Assembly: GCF_036038375.1 (NCBI RefSeq)
Contig: NZ_CP107935.1
Span: 7,750,001-7,814,000 of the forward strand
Source of the DNA: Streptomyces sp. NBC_00414
GTDB lineage: Bacteria; Actinomycetota; Actinomycetes; Streptomycetales; Streptomycetaceae
Reading direction: 5' to 3'
Length of the DNA: 64,000 nucleotides
The position numbers and the translations under genes were made by a program. The number at the start of each line of letters is the position of its first letter. Positions within the stretch are counted from its first letter, which is position 1. This document shows positions 49,913-57,728 of the stretch, in pieces. The notes below the pieces were generated by a model. The model saw only the letters and a list, made by a program, of their open reading frames with translations. It was not told the DNA's origin and ran no database searches.

Positions 49913-50742
49913 GCAAGGCCGACACCCCGGTCCAGCCCCGCAGGAGCGGCCTGACCAGGCGCCAGAAGCGTGCCGTGTCGCGGGGCGTCCAGTACGCGGT
50001 GTTCGTCGCCGCCCTGGTCGCCTTCGCGGTCACGGCCGACTGGGAGCAGCTGCGGAACCAGTTCGCGCAGGTCGACCTGGCCGAGCGGATGTTCCCGGAC
50101 ATCATCACGCTGGCGCTGAAGAACACCGTCCTCTACACGGTGTCCGGCTTCGTCTTCGGCCTCGCCCTCGGCGTGGTCGTCGCCCTGATGCGGCTCTCCT
50201 CGGTCGGCCCGTACCGCTGGCTGGCCGGCATCTACATCGAGATCTTCCGCGGGCTGCCCGCCCTGCTGATCTTCATCTTCGTGGGCGTCGCCGTGCCGTT
50301 GGCGTTCCCCGGCACGGAGATCCCCGGCGGCACGTACGGGAAGGTCGCGCTCGCGCTCGGCCTGGTGGCCGCCGCGTACATGGCGGAGACGATCCGCGCG
50401 GGCATCCAGGCCGTCCCCAAGGGGCAGATGGAGGCGGCCCGTTCGCTGGGCTTCTCGCACGCGCGGGCCATGGTCTCCATCATCATTCCGCAGGCGTTCC
50501 GGATCGTGATCCCGCCGCTCACCAACGAGTTGGTCCTTCTCTTCAAGGACTCCTCGCTGGTGCTGTTCCTCGGGGTCACGCTGGAGGAGCGCGAACTCTC
50601 CAAGTTCGGCCGCGACCTGGCCAGCGAGACCGCCAACTCGACACCCATCCTGGTGGCGGGCCTGTGCTATCTGCTGGTCACGATCCCGCTCGGGTTCGTC
50701 GTACGCCGCCTTGAGGCCAAGGCCGGGGAGGCCACCAAGTGA
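49909..50742 (+). CDS. Amino-acid ABC transporter permease
   Basis: This 277-residue protein has the HisM/GltK-type topology: a first membrane segment GVQYAVFVAALVAFAVT, then TLALKNTVLYTVSGFVFGLALGVVVALM, and the amino-acid permease EAA loop QMEAARSLGFSHARAMVSIIIPQAFRIVIPPLTNE. A single permease gene implies a homodimer. ATGA and GTGA overlaps couple it to the binding protein and the ATPase. Confidence 0.95.
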   Translation: MSKADTPVQPRRSGLTRRQKRAVSRGVQYAVFVAALVAFAVTADWEQLRNQFAQVDLAERMFPDIITLALKNTVLYTVSGFVFGLALGVVVALMRLSSVGPYRWLAGIYIEIFRGLPALLIFIFVGVAVPLAFPGTEIPGGTYGKVALALGLVAAAYMAETIRAGIQAVPKGQMEAARSLGFSHARAMVSIIIPQAFRIVIPPLTNELVLLFKDSSLVLFLGVTLEERELSKFGRDLASETANSTPILVAGLCYLLVTIPLGFVVRRLEAKAGEATK

Positions 50743-51554
50743 GCACCGAGAACGGCGTCAGCGACAAGAGCGGTACGCCGGAGATCCAGGTCCGCGGCCT
50801 GCACAAGTCGTTCGGCGACAACGAGGTGCTGCGCGGCATCGACCTGGAGGTCGGCTCCGGTGAGGTCGTGTGCGTCATCGGCCCCTCCGGCTCCGGCAAA
50901 TCCACCCTGCTGCGCTGCGTGAACCTCCTCGAAGAGCCCACCGAGGGGCAGGTCTTCGTCGGCGGCACCGAGGTGACCGACCCGGACGTCGACATCGATG
51001 CCGTACGCCGCCGGATCGGCATGGTCTTCCAGCAGTTCAACCTCTTCCCGCACCTGACGGTGACCGACAACCTGACGCTGCCGCAGCGGCGGGTGCTCGG
51101 CCGCGACAAGGCGGAGGCGGCGAAGGTCGCCGCCGAGAACCTCGGGCGCGTCGGGCTCTCCGAGAAGGCGACGGCCTACCCCGCCTCCCTCTCCGGCGGC
51201 CAGCAGCAGCGCGTCGCGATCGCCCGCGCGCTCGCCATGGGCCCGCAGGTGATGCTCTTCGACGAGCCCACCTCGGCGCTCGACCCGGAGCTGGTCGGGG
51301 ACGTCCTCGCGGTCATGCGCATGCTCGCCGACGAGGGCATGACGATGATGGTGGTCACCCACGAGATGTCCTTCGCGCGCGAGGTCGCCGACCGGGTGGT
51401 CTTCATGGACGGCGGCGTCATCGTGGAACAGGGGCCTCCGGCGCAGGTGATCGGCTCCCCGACCCACGAACGGACCCGCCACTTCCTGTCCCGCCTCCTG
51501 GACCCGGCGATGGCACAGGTGGAGGAGGGAACTCGGACGGACAAGTCCCTGTAG
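50739..51554 (+). CDS. Amino-acid ABC transporter ATP-binding protein
   Basis: This 271-residue protein has the full nucleotide-binding set: Walker A GPSGSGKST, Q-loop VFQQFNLFPHLT, signature LSGGQQQRVAIARALA, Walker B VMLFDEPTSALDPE and the H-loop VVTHEMSFA. This pattern is the GlnQ/HisP group of polar amino-acid importers. The GTG start overlaps the permease stop. It drives the importer encoded by the two genes before it and is followed by a palindromic repeat that probably ends the operon. Confidence 0.96.
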   Translation: MSTENGVSDKSGTPEIQVRGLHKSFGDNEVLRGIDLEVGSGEVVCVIGPSGSGKSTLLRCVNLLEEPTEGQVFVGGTEVTDPDVDIDAVRRRIGMVFQQFNLFPHLTVTDNLTLPQRRVLGRDKAEAAKVAAENLGRVGLSEKATAYPASLSGGQQQRVAIARALAMGPQVMLFDEPTSALDPELVGDVLAVMRMLADEGMTMMVVTHEMSFAREVADRVVFMDGGVIVEQGPPAQVIGSPTHERTRHFLSRLLDPAMAQVEEGTRTDKSL

Positions 51555-51574
51555 GGGCGAGGGGTTGTACCGAT

Positions 51575-51712
51575 CCGCGGGCCCGGTGGGGGCCGGCCGC
51601 GCGGTTCCCAGCGCCCCTGCCTTTCAGGGGCGCGGGGAACGGCACAGTCTTTTGGCTTTTGAGGGGCGCGGGGAACCGCGCGAGCAACCCCCACCGGGCC
51701 CGCAGACAAGGC
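51575..51712. repeat. Repeat G: long inverted form with perfect 16-bp outer arms
   Basis: GCGGGCCCGGTGGGGG (51577-51592) pairs exactly with 51688-51703. Inside are a forward unit (GCGCGGTTCCCAGCGCCCC) and two reversed units (AGGGGCGCGGGGAACGG..., GAGGGGCGCGGGGAACCGCGC). It follows the ABC ATPase stop and precedes the leaderless amidohydrolase gene. Confidence 0.9.
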
Positions 51713-51727
51713 ACACCCGCAAAGAAC

Positions 51728-51733
51728 TAGGCT
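51728..51733 (+). promoter_or_regulatory. -10 hexamer of a leaderless amidohydrolase transcript
   Basis: TAGGCT ends 7 bp before the ATG at 51741 and no ribosome-binding site is present. This is the usual arrangement of leaderless Streptomyces mRNAs. Confidence 0.7.
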
Positions 51734-51740
51734 GCCGGAC

Positions 51741-52835
51741 ATGAGCGCTCAGTCGGCGGTACTGCACGTGACGGGTCGAGTCCTGGTCGCCCCGCACGAC
51801 GCCAGGGACGAACTCTGGGTCGTCGACGGCAAGGTCACGTACGACCGCCCCACCGCCGCCAGGGACATCCGCACAGTGACCGGCTGGGCCCTGCCGGGCC
51901 TCGTGGACGCCCACTGCCACGTGGGCCTCGGTCCCCACGGCGCCGTCCCCGACGACGAGTCGGAGAAACAGGCCCTGGCCGACCGGGAGGCCGGCACCCT
52001 GCTCATCAGGGACGCCGGCTCACCGGCGGACACCCGCTGGGTCGACGACCGCGACGACCTGCCGAAGATCATCAGAGCGGGCCGCCACATCGCCCGTACC
52101 CGCCGCTACATCCGCGGCTTCGCGCACGAGATCGAGCCGTCGGACCTCGTCGCGTACGTGGCCCGGGAGGCCCGGCGCGGCGACGGCTGGGTGAAGCTGG
52201 TAGGCGACTGGATCGACCGCGCGACGGGCGACCTCGCCGCCTGCTGGCCGCGCGACGCGGTCGAGGCCGCGATCGCCGAGGCGCACCGGCTGGGCGCCCG
52301 CGTCACCGCGCACTGCTTCGCCGAGGACTCCCTGCGGGACCTCGTCGAGGCGGGCATCGACTGCGTCGAACACGCCACCGGGCTGACCGAGGACACGATC
52401 CCGCTCTTCGCCGAGCGCGGCGTCGCGATCGTCCCGACCCTCGTCAACATCGCGACGTTCCCGCAGCTCGCGGCCGGGGGAGACGACAAGTTCCCCGAGT
52501 GGTCGGCGCACATGCGGCGACTGCACGAGCGGCGCTACGACACCGTGCGCGCCGCGTACGACGCCGGCATCCCGGTGTTCGTCGGCACCGACGCCGGCGG
52601 CACGCTCCCGCACGGACTGGTGGCGGGAGAGGTCGCCGAACTGGTGACGGCCGGCATCCCACCGCTCGAAGCACTTTCGGCCACCACGTGGGGCGCCCGT
52701 GCGTGGCTGGGCAGGCCGGGCCTGGAGGAAGGGGCCCCGGCCGACCTCGTCGTGTACGAGCAGGATCCGCGGGCGGACGTACGGGTCCTGGCGGCGCCGC
52801 GACGAGTGGTGCTGGACGGCAGGATCGTCGGTTAG
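51741..52835 (+). CDS. Amidohydrolase-family metal-dependent hydrolase
   Basis: This 364-residue protein has the imidazolonepropionase/prolidase-like amidohydrolase layout: LPGLVDAHCHVGLG (HxH metal motif), WVKLVGDW (possible lysine ligand), RVTAHCFAEDSLRDLVEAGIDCVEHATGL (two His ligands) and VFVGTDAGGTLPHG (Asp). EGAPADLVVYEQDP near the C terminus is the composite beta-sandwich strand of the family. The substrate is not deducible; a cyclic amide or dipeptide is possible. Translation appears leaderless from the ATG. Confidence 0.92.
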   Translation: MSAQSAVLHVTGRVLVAPHDARDELWVVDGKVTYDRPTAARDIRTVTGWALPGLVDAHCHVGLGPHGAVPDDESEKQALADREAGTLLIRDAGSPADTRWVDDRDDLPKIIRAGRHIARTRRYIRGFAHEIEPSDLVAYVAREARRGDGWVKLVGDWIDRATGDLAACWPRDAVEAAIAEAHRLGARVTAHCFAEDSLRDLVEAGIDCVEHATGLTEDTIPLFAERGVAIVPTLVNIATFPQLAAGGDDKFPEWSAHMRRLHERRYDTVRAAYDAGIPVFVGTDAGGTLPHGLVAGEVAELVTAGIPPLEALSATTWGARAWLGRPGLEEGAPADLVVYEQDPRADVRVLAAPRRVVLDGRIVG

Positions 52836-53191
52836 CCGCGGCTCCGGTGCTTACTCGGAGTGACGGTGCGGGTCGGTCCACTCCTGCTCACCCCTCCTCC
52901 TCCCCGCCCCCTTCGTCCTCGCACTCCTGGCCGCGCTCCGGCGCGTCAACCGGCGCTTTCCGGCCAGGTCAGTGATCTGGGTGGCCTTGTGGAACGTACG
53001 TGCCGGGCGATTCGAAGAGATGCGCGGAAACACCACGTATGAGTGAACTCCCGTCAGCTTGCTGACTGTTCACTCTCCGTGCGTAAGGATTCCCGACGTC
53101 GACACTGCCGGCTGCTTCCCACAGTCCCCGTGCGCGGAGCGTCCGGCGGCGTCGCGTTTCCAGTTCTGTCTCCCGTGGGGGTCCCACCACC
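52836..53191. promoter_or_regulatory. 356-bp intergenic leader of the LAETG protein gene
   Basis: No supported gene lies here. A nested palindrome GAGTGAAC (53041-53048) / GTTCACTC (53068-53075) encloses GTCAG / CTGAC. A C/T-rich tract (about 52885-52925) precedes it. These suggest promoter or leader-RNA control of the downstream surface protein; no known riboswitch consensus was recognised. Confidence 0.4.
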
Positions 53192-54085
53192 TTGAACAGC
53201 AACGCTTTCCGCATGCCCGCACGCGGGTTCGCCGCCGTCGCGGCCTCCGTCGCCCTGGCCGCGGGTCCGGCGGTCCTGGCCGGCGCGGGCCCGGCCCACG
53301 CGACCGACGACCACGGTCGGGCCGGCGCCGTCGTGCTCCGTACCGGGCTCGACGTCTCCCTGCTCAACAAGACCGTGAACGTCCCGCTCGCGGTCTCGCT
53401 CAACGAAGTTCAGGCGCCGAGGAGCGCCGAGAAGACCACGCTCACCGCGAAGTTGGACGGTGTGCACGGCGGGCAGCCGTTCACCGTGCTCGGCGCGGAG
53501 GTCGCCAGAGCGAGCGCGACCGTCTCGGCGAAGAAGGCCGAGGGGTCGGTGCACCTCGCGCACGCCAAGGTGCACATCCCGGGGCTGCCCCTGCTGTCCC
53601 TCATCGAGGTCGACAAGGTCACCGCGAAGGCGGTCTGCGCGACGGGTGCGAAGCCGGTCGCCTCGGCCGATCCGCTGGGCGCGGTCACGGTGCTCGGCAA
53701 GAGGACGACGTTGACCTCCGGCGGTGTGACGGAGGTGAAGGTGCCCGGTGTGGGTGAGGTCCGTCTCGACCTGTCGGCCACCCGCACCACGTCCCGCACG
53801 GCCGCCGCGACGGCGCTGCGGCTGAAGGTCTCCGTGAACCCGCTGAAGCTCAACGTGGCCGAGGTCGAAGGGACGGTGACCCTGGCCGAGGCCACCTGCG
53901 AGACGCCTGCCGCGCCCGCGCCCGGGGTGAAGCCGCAGGGGGCGGCGGTCGACGAGGAGGCCGAGGTCGCCGACCTTGCCGAGACCGGCGGCAGTTCGGC
54001 TACGCCGTATGTCGCGGCGGGGGCGGTCGCGCTGCTGGTCGCGGGGGGTACGGCCATGACGCTGGCGCGCCGCCGGAAGGGCTGA
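53192..54085 (+). CDS. SCO1860-family LAETG-anchored surface protein
   Basis: The predicted 297-residue preprotein begins at a TTG (MNSNAFRMPARGFAAVAASVALAAG) and has a signal peptide ending AHA. Its mature domain of about 200 residues, DDHGRAGAVVLRTGLDVSLLNKTVNVPLAVSLNEV, has alternating beta-like strands. A Pro/Glu-rich linker leads to the sorting signal LAETGGSS, a hydrophobic helix (TPYVAAGAVALLVAGGTAMTLA) and RRRKG. A class E sortase should attach it to peptidoglycan. No sortase is in this window. The function is unknown. An ATG at 53213 is a possible alternative start. Confidence 0.88.
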   Translation: MNSNAFRMPARGFAAVAASVALAAGPAVLAGAGPAHATDDHGRAGAVVLRTGLDVSLLNKTVNVPLAVSLNEVQAPRSAEKTTLTAKLDGVHGGQPFTVLGAEVARASATVSAKKAEGSVHLAHAKVHIPGLPLLSLIEVDKVTAKAVCATGAKPVASADPLGAVTVLGKRTTLTSGGVTEVKVPGVGEVRLDLSATRTTSRTAAATALRLKVSVNPLKLNVAEVEGTVTLAEATCETPAAPAPGVKPQGAAVDEEAEVADLAETGGSSATPYVAAGAVALLVAGGTAMTLARRRKG

Positions 54086-54097
54086 CCTTCGGGACCG

Positions 54098-54231
54098 TGT
54101 TCGTCTGCGGCCCGGTGGGGGCTGATCGCGCAGTTCCCCGCGCCCCCGACAAACAAAAGCTGGGGCGCAGCCCCGCTTTCAGGGGCGCGTGGCACTGCGC
54201 GGCCGACCCCCACCGGGCCCGCAGACGAACA
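54098..54231. repeat. Repeat H: long inverted form between convergent genes
   Basis: TGTTCGTCTGCGG-CCCGGTGGGGG (from 54098) pairs with CCCCCACCGGGCCCGCAGACGAACA (to 54231) with one bulge. Inside are a forward unit (GCGCAGTTCCCCGCGCCCC), the hairpin aaagctGGGGCgcaGCCCCgcttt and a reversed unit. It sits between the LAETG gene and the cobC-like stop. Confidence 0.9.
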
Positions 54232-54251
54232 CAACCTGAGCCCGATGCCCC

Positions 54252-55385
54252 CTAACCACCCGTCAGGCTCACGTCCAGGGCCTGGAGGAAGCGGTTGACC
54301 GTAGGCCGGTCACGAACGGCCAGCCGCAACCAGGTCCCGTCCAACCCAGGAAACGTGTCCCCGCGCCGCACCGCGAACCCCAGCCGCCGCAACCGTTCCC
54401 GCACGGCCACCGCCCCGGGCAGCGAGACAAGGACGAACGGCCCCTCCGCGGGCTCCGCGACCCGCACCCCGTCGGACGCGAACTCCCTGAGCCCGGCGAC
54501 CAGATGGGCCCGGTCCGTGGCGACACGGCGGGCCGCCCGCGCCTGCTCGGCGAGGGCCTCCGGGGTCATACAGGCCTCGGCGGCGGCCAGCGCGGGCGTG
54601 GACACCGGCCAGAGCGGCTGACCCCGTTCGAGTTCGCTGATCGTCTCGGGCGCCGCGAGCACGTAACCGATCCGCAGCCCCGCGAGCCCCCACGTCTTGG
54701 TGAGGCTGCGCAGCACCACGAGCCCCGGTACGTCCGTCCGCTCCGCGAGCGCCTCCCGCTCGTCCGGCACCGCGTCCATGAACGCCTCGTCGACGACCAA
54801 CGTCCTTCCAGGACACGCTAGTTCGGCGATCAGGCCGGCCGGATGGAGCACGGACGTGGGATTGGTCGGGTTGCCGATCACGACCAGGTCGGCGTCCTCG
54901 GGAACGGCCGAGGGATCGAGCCGGAAACCGTCCTCGGGCCGGAGCAGTACCCGGTTCACCGTGTGCCCCGCGTCCCGCAGCGCCGCCTCCGGCTCGGTGA
55001 ACTGCGGGTGCACGACCACGGGGTGACGGACCTTCAGGGAGCGGGCGAGCAGCACGAAGGCCTCGGCGGCCCCGGCCGTCAGCAGCACCCGCTCCACGGG
55101 CAGCCCGTGCCGTGCCGCCACCGCGGCCCGCGCGGCCCGCCCGTCCGGGTAGGCGGCCAGTCCGCCCAGCGACGCGGCGACATGGCCGAGCAGCCAGTCC
55201 GGGGGAGTGCCGGCACGGACGTTCACGGCGAGGTCGACGAGCGCCGAGCCGTCGTCGCGCACCTCGGCGTCACCGTGATGCCGCAGATCGTGCACCTGGC
55301 CGGGTACTTGCCCGTGCGCGTGCCCACGCCCATGGCCGTGCCCGAACCGGTCCGGGCCGTCTCTGCCGTCGCTGTCAGTGCGCAT
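54252..55385 (-). CDS. cobC: CobC-like threonine-phosphate decarboxylase / histidinol-phosphate-type aminotransferase
   Basis: This 377-residue class I/II PLP enzyme shows DLAVNVRAGTPPDWLLGHVA, VLLTAGAAEAFVLLARSL, VIGNPTNPTSVL, TLVVDEAFMD and the PLP lysine in VLRSLTKTWGLAGLRIGYVLAAP. In a cobalamin cluster this is the L-threonine-O-3-phosphate decarboxylase (making aminopropanol phosphate) or a related aminotransferase. The N terminus is a histidine-rich stretch (GHGHGRGHAHG). The ATG overlaps the cbiX gene by 11 bp. Confidence 0.88.
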   Translation of the reverse strand: MRTDSDGRDGPDRFGHGHGRGHAHGQVPGQVHDLRHHGDAEVRDDGSALVDLAVNVRAGTPPDWLLGHVAASLGGLAAYPDGRAARAAVAARHGLPVERVLLTAGAAEAFVLLARSLKVRHPVVVHPQFTEPEAALRDAGHTVNRVLLRPEDGFRLDPSAVPEDADLVVIGNPTNPTSVLHPAGLIAELACPGRTLVVDEAFMDAVPDEREALAERTDVPGLVVLRSLTKTWGLAGLRIGYVLAAPETISELERGQPLWPVSTPALAAAEACMTPEALAEQARAARRVATDRAHLVAGLREFASDGVRVAEPAEGPFVLVSLPGAVAVRERLRRLGFAVRRGDTFPGLDGTWLRLAVRDRPTVNRFLQALDVSLTGG

Positions 55386-56217
55386 GAGAGGGCACGTGGT
55401 CGTCGTGGTGGTGGTGTCCGTCAGGGCGCCCGAGACGGTGCCCGTCGTCGTCCGGCCGCGTCTCCCGGTAGCGCTCCATGACGAGGTCGAGCAGCTCGGG
55501 CTCCGGCCCGATGACGTCGGCGGAGACCACGTCGACCTCCGGGTGCGCCGCCGCCCACCCCTCGCTCTGGTGCCGTATCCGCTCCGGAAGGACGCCGGTG
55601 AACAGGAAGTAGGGAAGCACGACGATCCGCCGCGCGCCGAGCCTCACACAGCGCTCCAGGCCCGACGGCACGTCCGGCGCGGCCAGCGACACGAACGCCG
55701 TCTCCACGCCCGCGTAACCGCGCCCCTCCCACAGCAGCCGCGCCGCCTTGTGGACCTCCGCGTTGGCCTCCGGGTCGGTCGAGCCGCGGCCGACGAGCAG
55801 CACGGTCACCTCGGCCCGGTCCCGGGGTGTGCGCACCGACCCGCCGAGCGCCTCGTCGAGCCGCCGCTCCAGCACGGCGAGCAGCGCGGGGTGCGGGCCG
55901 AGCACCCGCCCGTACGTGTACGAGGTCCCGGGGTGCCGCTCCCGCTCACGGGCGAGCGCGGCCGGTATGTCGCCCTCGGTGCGCCCGGCGGGCACGAGCA
56001 TCAGCGGGACGGCGGCGAACCGGCGCACCCCCTGGGCGGCCAGCTCGGCCACCGCGTCGCCGAGCGGCGGCGGGGAGAGTCCGATGAAGCCGCCCGCGAC
56101 GGGCAGGCCGGGGTTGCGGCGGCCCAGCTCCCGGACGAAGTCGCGGAACGCCTCGGCTCCGGCATCGTCCCGGGTGCCATGGCCGGCGATGAGCAGGGCT
56201 GGGGCGGGGGTGGTCAC
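55375..56217 (-). CDS. cbiX: Sirohydrochlorin cobaltochelatase (CbiX type)
   Basis: This 280-residue protein has two CbiX half-domains: ALLIAGHGTRDDAGAEAFRDFV with the metal-binding His, and VLLVGRGSTDPEANAEVHKAARLL. FLFTGVLPERI is also typical. It inserts cobalt into sirohydrochlorin at the start of corrin assembly. The C terminus is a histidine-rich tail (GHHHHDDHVPSHAH), as seen in metal-storing chelatases. The GTG at 56217 has GAGGAG upstream. It overlaps the cobC-like gene start. Confidence 0.92.
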   Translation of the reverse strand: MTTPAPALLIAGHGTRDDAGAEAFRDFVRELGRRNPGLPVAGGFIGLSPPPLGDAVAELAAQGVRRFAAVPLMLVPAGRTEGDIPAALARERERHPGTSYTYGRVLGPHPALLAVLERRLDEALGGSVRTPRDRAEVTVLLVGRGSTDPEANAEVHKAARLLWEGRGYAGVETAFVSLAAPDVPSGLERCVRLGARRIVVLPYFLFTGVLPERIRHQSEGWAAAHPEVDVVSADVIGPEPELLDLVMERYRETRPDDDGHRLGRPDGHHHHDDHVPSHAH

Positions 56218-56412
56218 GATTTCTCCTCGGGGTACGGAACGGGGCGGTACGACGGCGGGGGGCCGAGCAAGGCGGTGACGAGTGCCTGACGTCCGATGGT
56301 GTGGCTCACTCGGGTTCCTCCTGCCGACGGTGGCCGCGCTGCGCCACCCTACGACCGGCGTCCTCGCGGGTCGCCGTATTGCACAAGGTCAACACCGTCA
56401 TCATGTCCACCC

Positions 56413-56964
56413 TCACAGGGTCGACTCCCTCGGCGGTGACCCGGCTGTGCGAGCCCGCGCCTCCTCCGTCCCGGACCCGGCCACCGCGGGCAGTCCGCGC
56501 CCGGTCAGGCGTACGACCGCGCAGGTCGCCCTCGACGGCCGCGCGGCCGACCTGCGCTTGGGGACGAGGAGCTCACCGCCGCGGACGAGAGCCGCGGCCT
56601 CGGCGACCGAGGGCGTACCGGCGGCGGCCAGCGCCGCGTCCGAGGGGTTCGGCACGCCGACCCGCGCCAACTCCTCGGCGCTGTACGTCACCACGGGCAC
56701 CCCCAGGCGCTCGGCCGCACCGAGGATCCCGGGTTCGTCGGCCTTCGCGTCGACGGTGGCCAGCTCGGCGACGGACCGCGCGGACAGCCCGGCGTCCCGC
56801 AGGGCGTCCTCGACGAGCCCGAGCACCTCGTCGGCCGGTACGCCCCTGGAGGCACCGACGCCGACGACGAGGGACGGCGATCTTTCCGGAGGCGTCGCAA
56901 GCCGGGAGGCATCAGGAGTGCGGCGAACATGCGTGAAGGCCGGTTGATCGGATAGCAAGGGCAC
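56413..56964 (-). CDS. Cobalamin biosynthesis protein CobE / CbiG C-terminal domain
   Basis: This reading frame encodes the CobE/CbiG_C domain: LVVGVGASRGVPADEVLGLVEDALRDAGL, VDAKADEPGILGAAERLGVPVVTYSAEELA and TPSVAEAAALVRGGELLVPKR. The family acts on cobalt-precorrin ring contraction/acetaldehyde loss. A standalone copy is usual in actinobacteria. The start is uncertain: the only in-frame initiators are GTG 56964 and TTG 56958, neither with a ribosome-binding site. GTG 56964 abuts the start of the divergent zip gene. About 30 N-terminal residues before LVVGVGAS have no family counterpart. Confidence 0.8.
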   Translation of the reverse strand: MPLLSDQPAFTHVRRTPDASRLATPPERSPSLVVGVGASRGVPADEVLGLVEDALRDAGLSARSVAELATVDAKADEPGILGAAERLGVPVVTYSAEELARVGVPNPSDAALAAAGTPSVAEAAALVRGGELLVPKRRSAARPSRATCAVVRLTGRGLPAVAGSGTEEARARTAGSPPRESTL

Positions 56965-57693
56965 ATGGCGGTGTTCGTCGCGCTCGGCGCGTTCCTCATG
57001 ACGCTGGCCGGCGGCTGGACGGCGCAACGCGTCACCGACCGCCGCCACCTCGTCCTCGGCCTGGCCGGTGGTCTGATGCTGGGCGTGGTCGGCCTCGATC
57101 TGCTGCCGGAGGCACTCGAAGCGGCGGGTGAGGAGATCTTCGGCGTACCGGCCGCGCTGCTGCTGTTCGTGGCCGGCTTCCTCGCGGCCCACATGGTGGA
57201 GCGCCTGCTGGCCGTGCGCCAGGCCTCGCACGGCGGCGGGGAACACGACGGGCGTACGCCCCAGGTGGGCCTGACTGCCGCCGCCGCGATGGTCGGTCAC
57301 AGCGCCATGGACGGCGTGGCGATCGGCGCGGCCTTCCAGGTGGGCGAGGGTATGGGAGCGGCCGTGGCGGTCGCGGTGATCGCCCACGACTTCGCGGACG
57401 GCTTCAACACGTACACGATCACCACCTTGTACGGGAACGCCCGCCGCAAGGCGGTCGCGATGCTCCTCGCGGACGCCGCGGCCCCCGTGGCCGGCGCCGC
57501 CTCGACGATGTTCTTCACCATTCCCGGGCATCTGCTCGGCGGATATCTCGGCTTCTTCGGCGGCGCGCTGCTCTATCTCGCGGCGGCCGAGATCCTCCCC
57601 GAGGCCCACCACGAGCACCCCGCCCGCTCCACCTTGCTGTGCACGCTCGCCGGAGTGGCCTTCATCTGGCTGGTCGTGGGCATCGCGGAGTGA
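56965..57693 (+). CDS. ZIP-family metal transporter
   Basis: This 242-residue membrane protein has eight predicted segments. The ZIP metal motifs are HSAMDGVAIGAAF in segment IV and HDFADGFNTYTI in segment V. A short loop (RQASHGGGEHDGR) contains histidines, and the C-terminal half has PEAHHEHPARS. ZIP proteins import zinc, iron or other divalent metals. Placed inside a cobalamin cluster, a cobalt-uptake role is plausible. The ATG overlaps nothing but abuts the divergent cobE start codon. Confidence 0.9.
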   Translation: MAVFVALGAFLMTLAGGWTAQRVTDRRHLVLGLAGGLMLGVVGLDLLPEALEAAGEEIFGVPAALLLFVAGFLAAHMVERLLAVRQASHGGGEHDGRTPQVGLTAAAAMVGHSAMDGVAIGAAFQVGEGMGAAVAVAVIAHDFADGFNTYTITTLYGNARRKAVAMLLADAAAPVAGAASTMFFTIPGHLLGGYLGFFGGALLYLAAAEILPEAHHEHPARSTLLCTLAGVAFIWLVVGIAE

Positions 57694-57728
57694 GCCCAGG
57701 GCCGGGCCCCGGGCGCCCTGAGCCGGTC

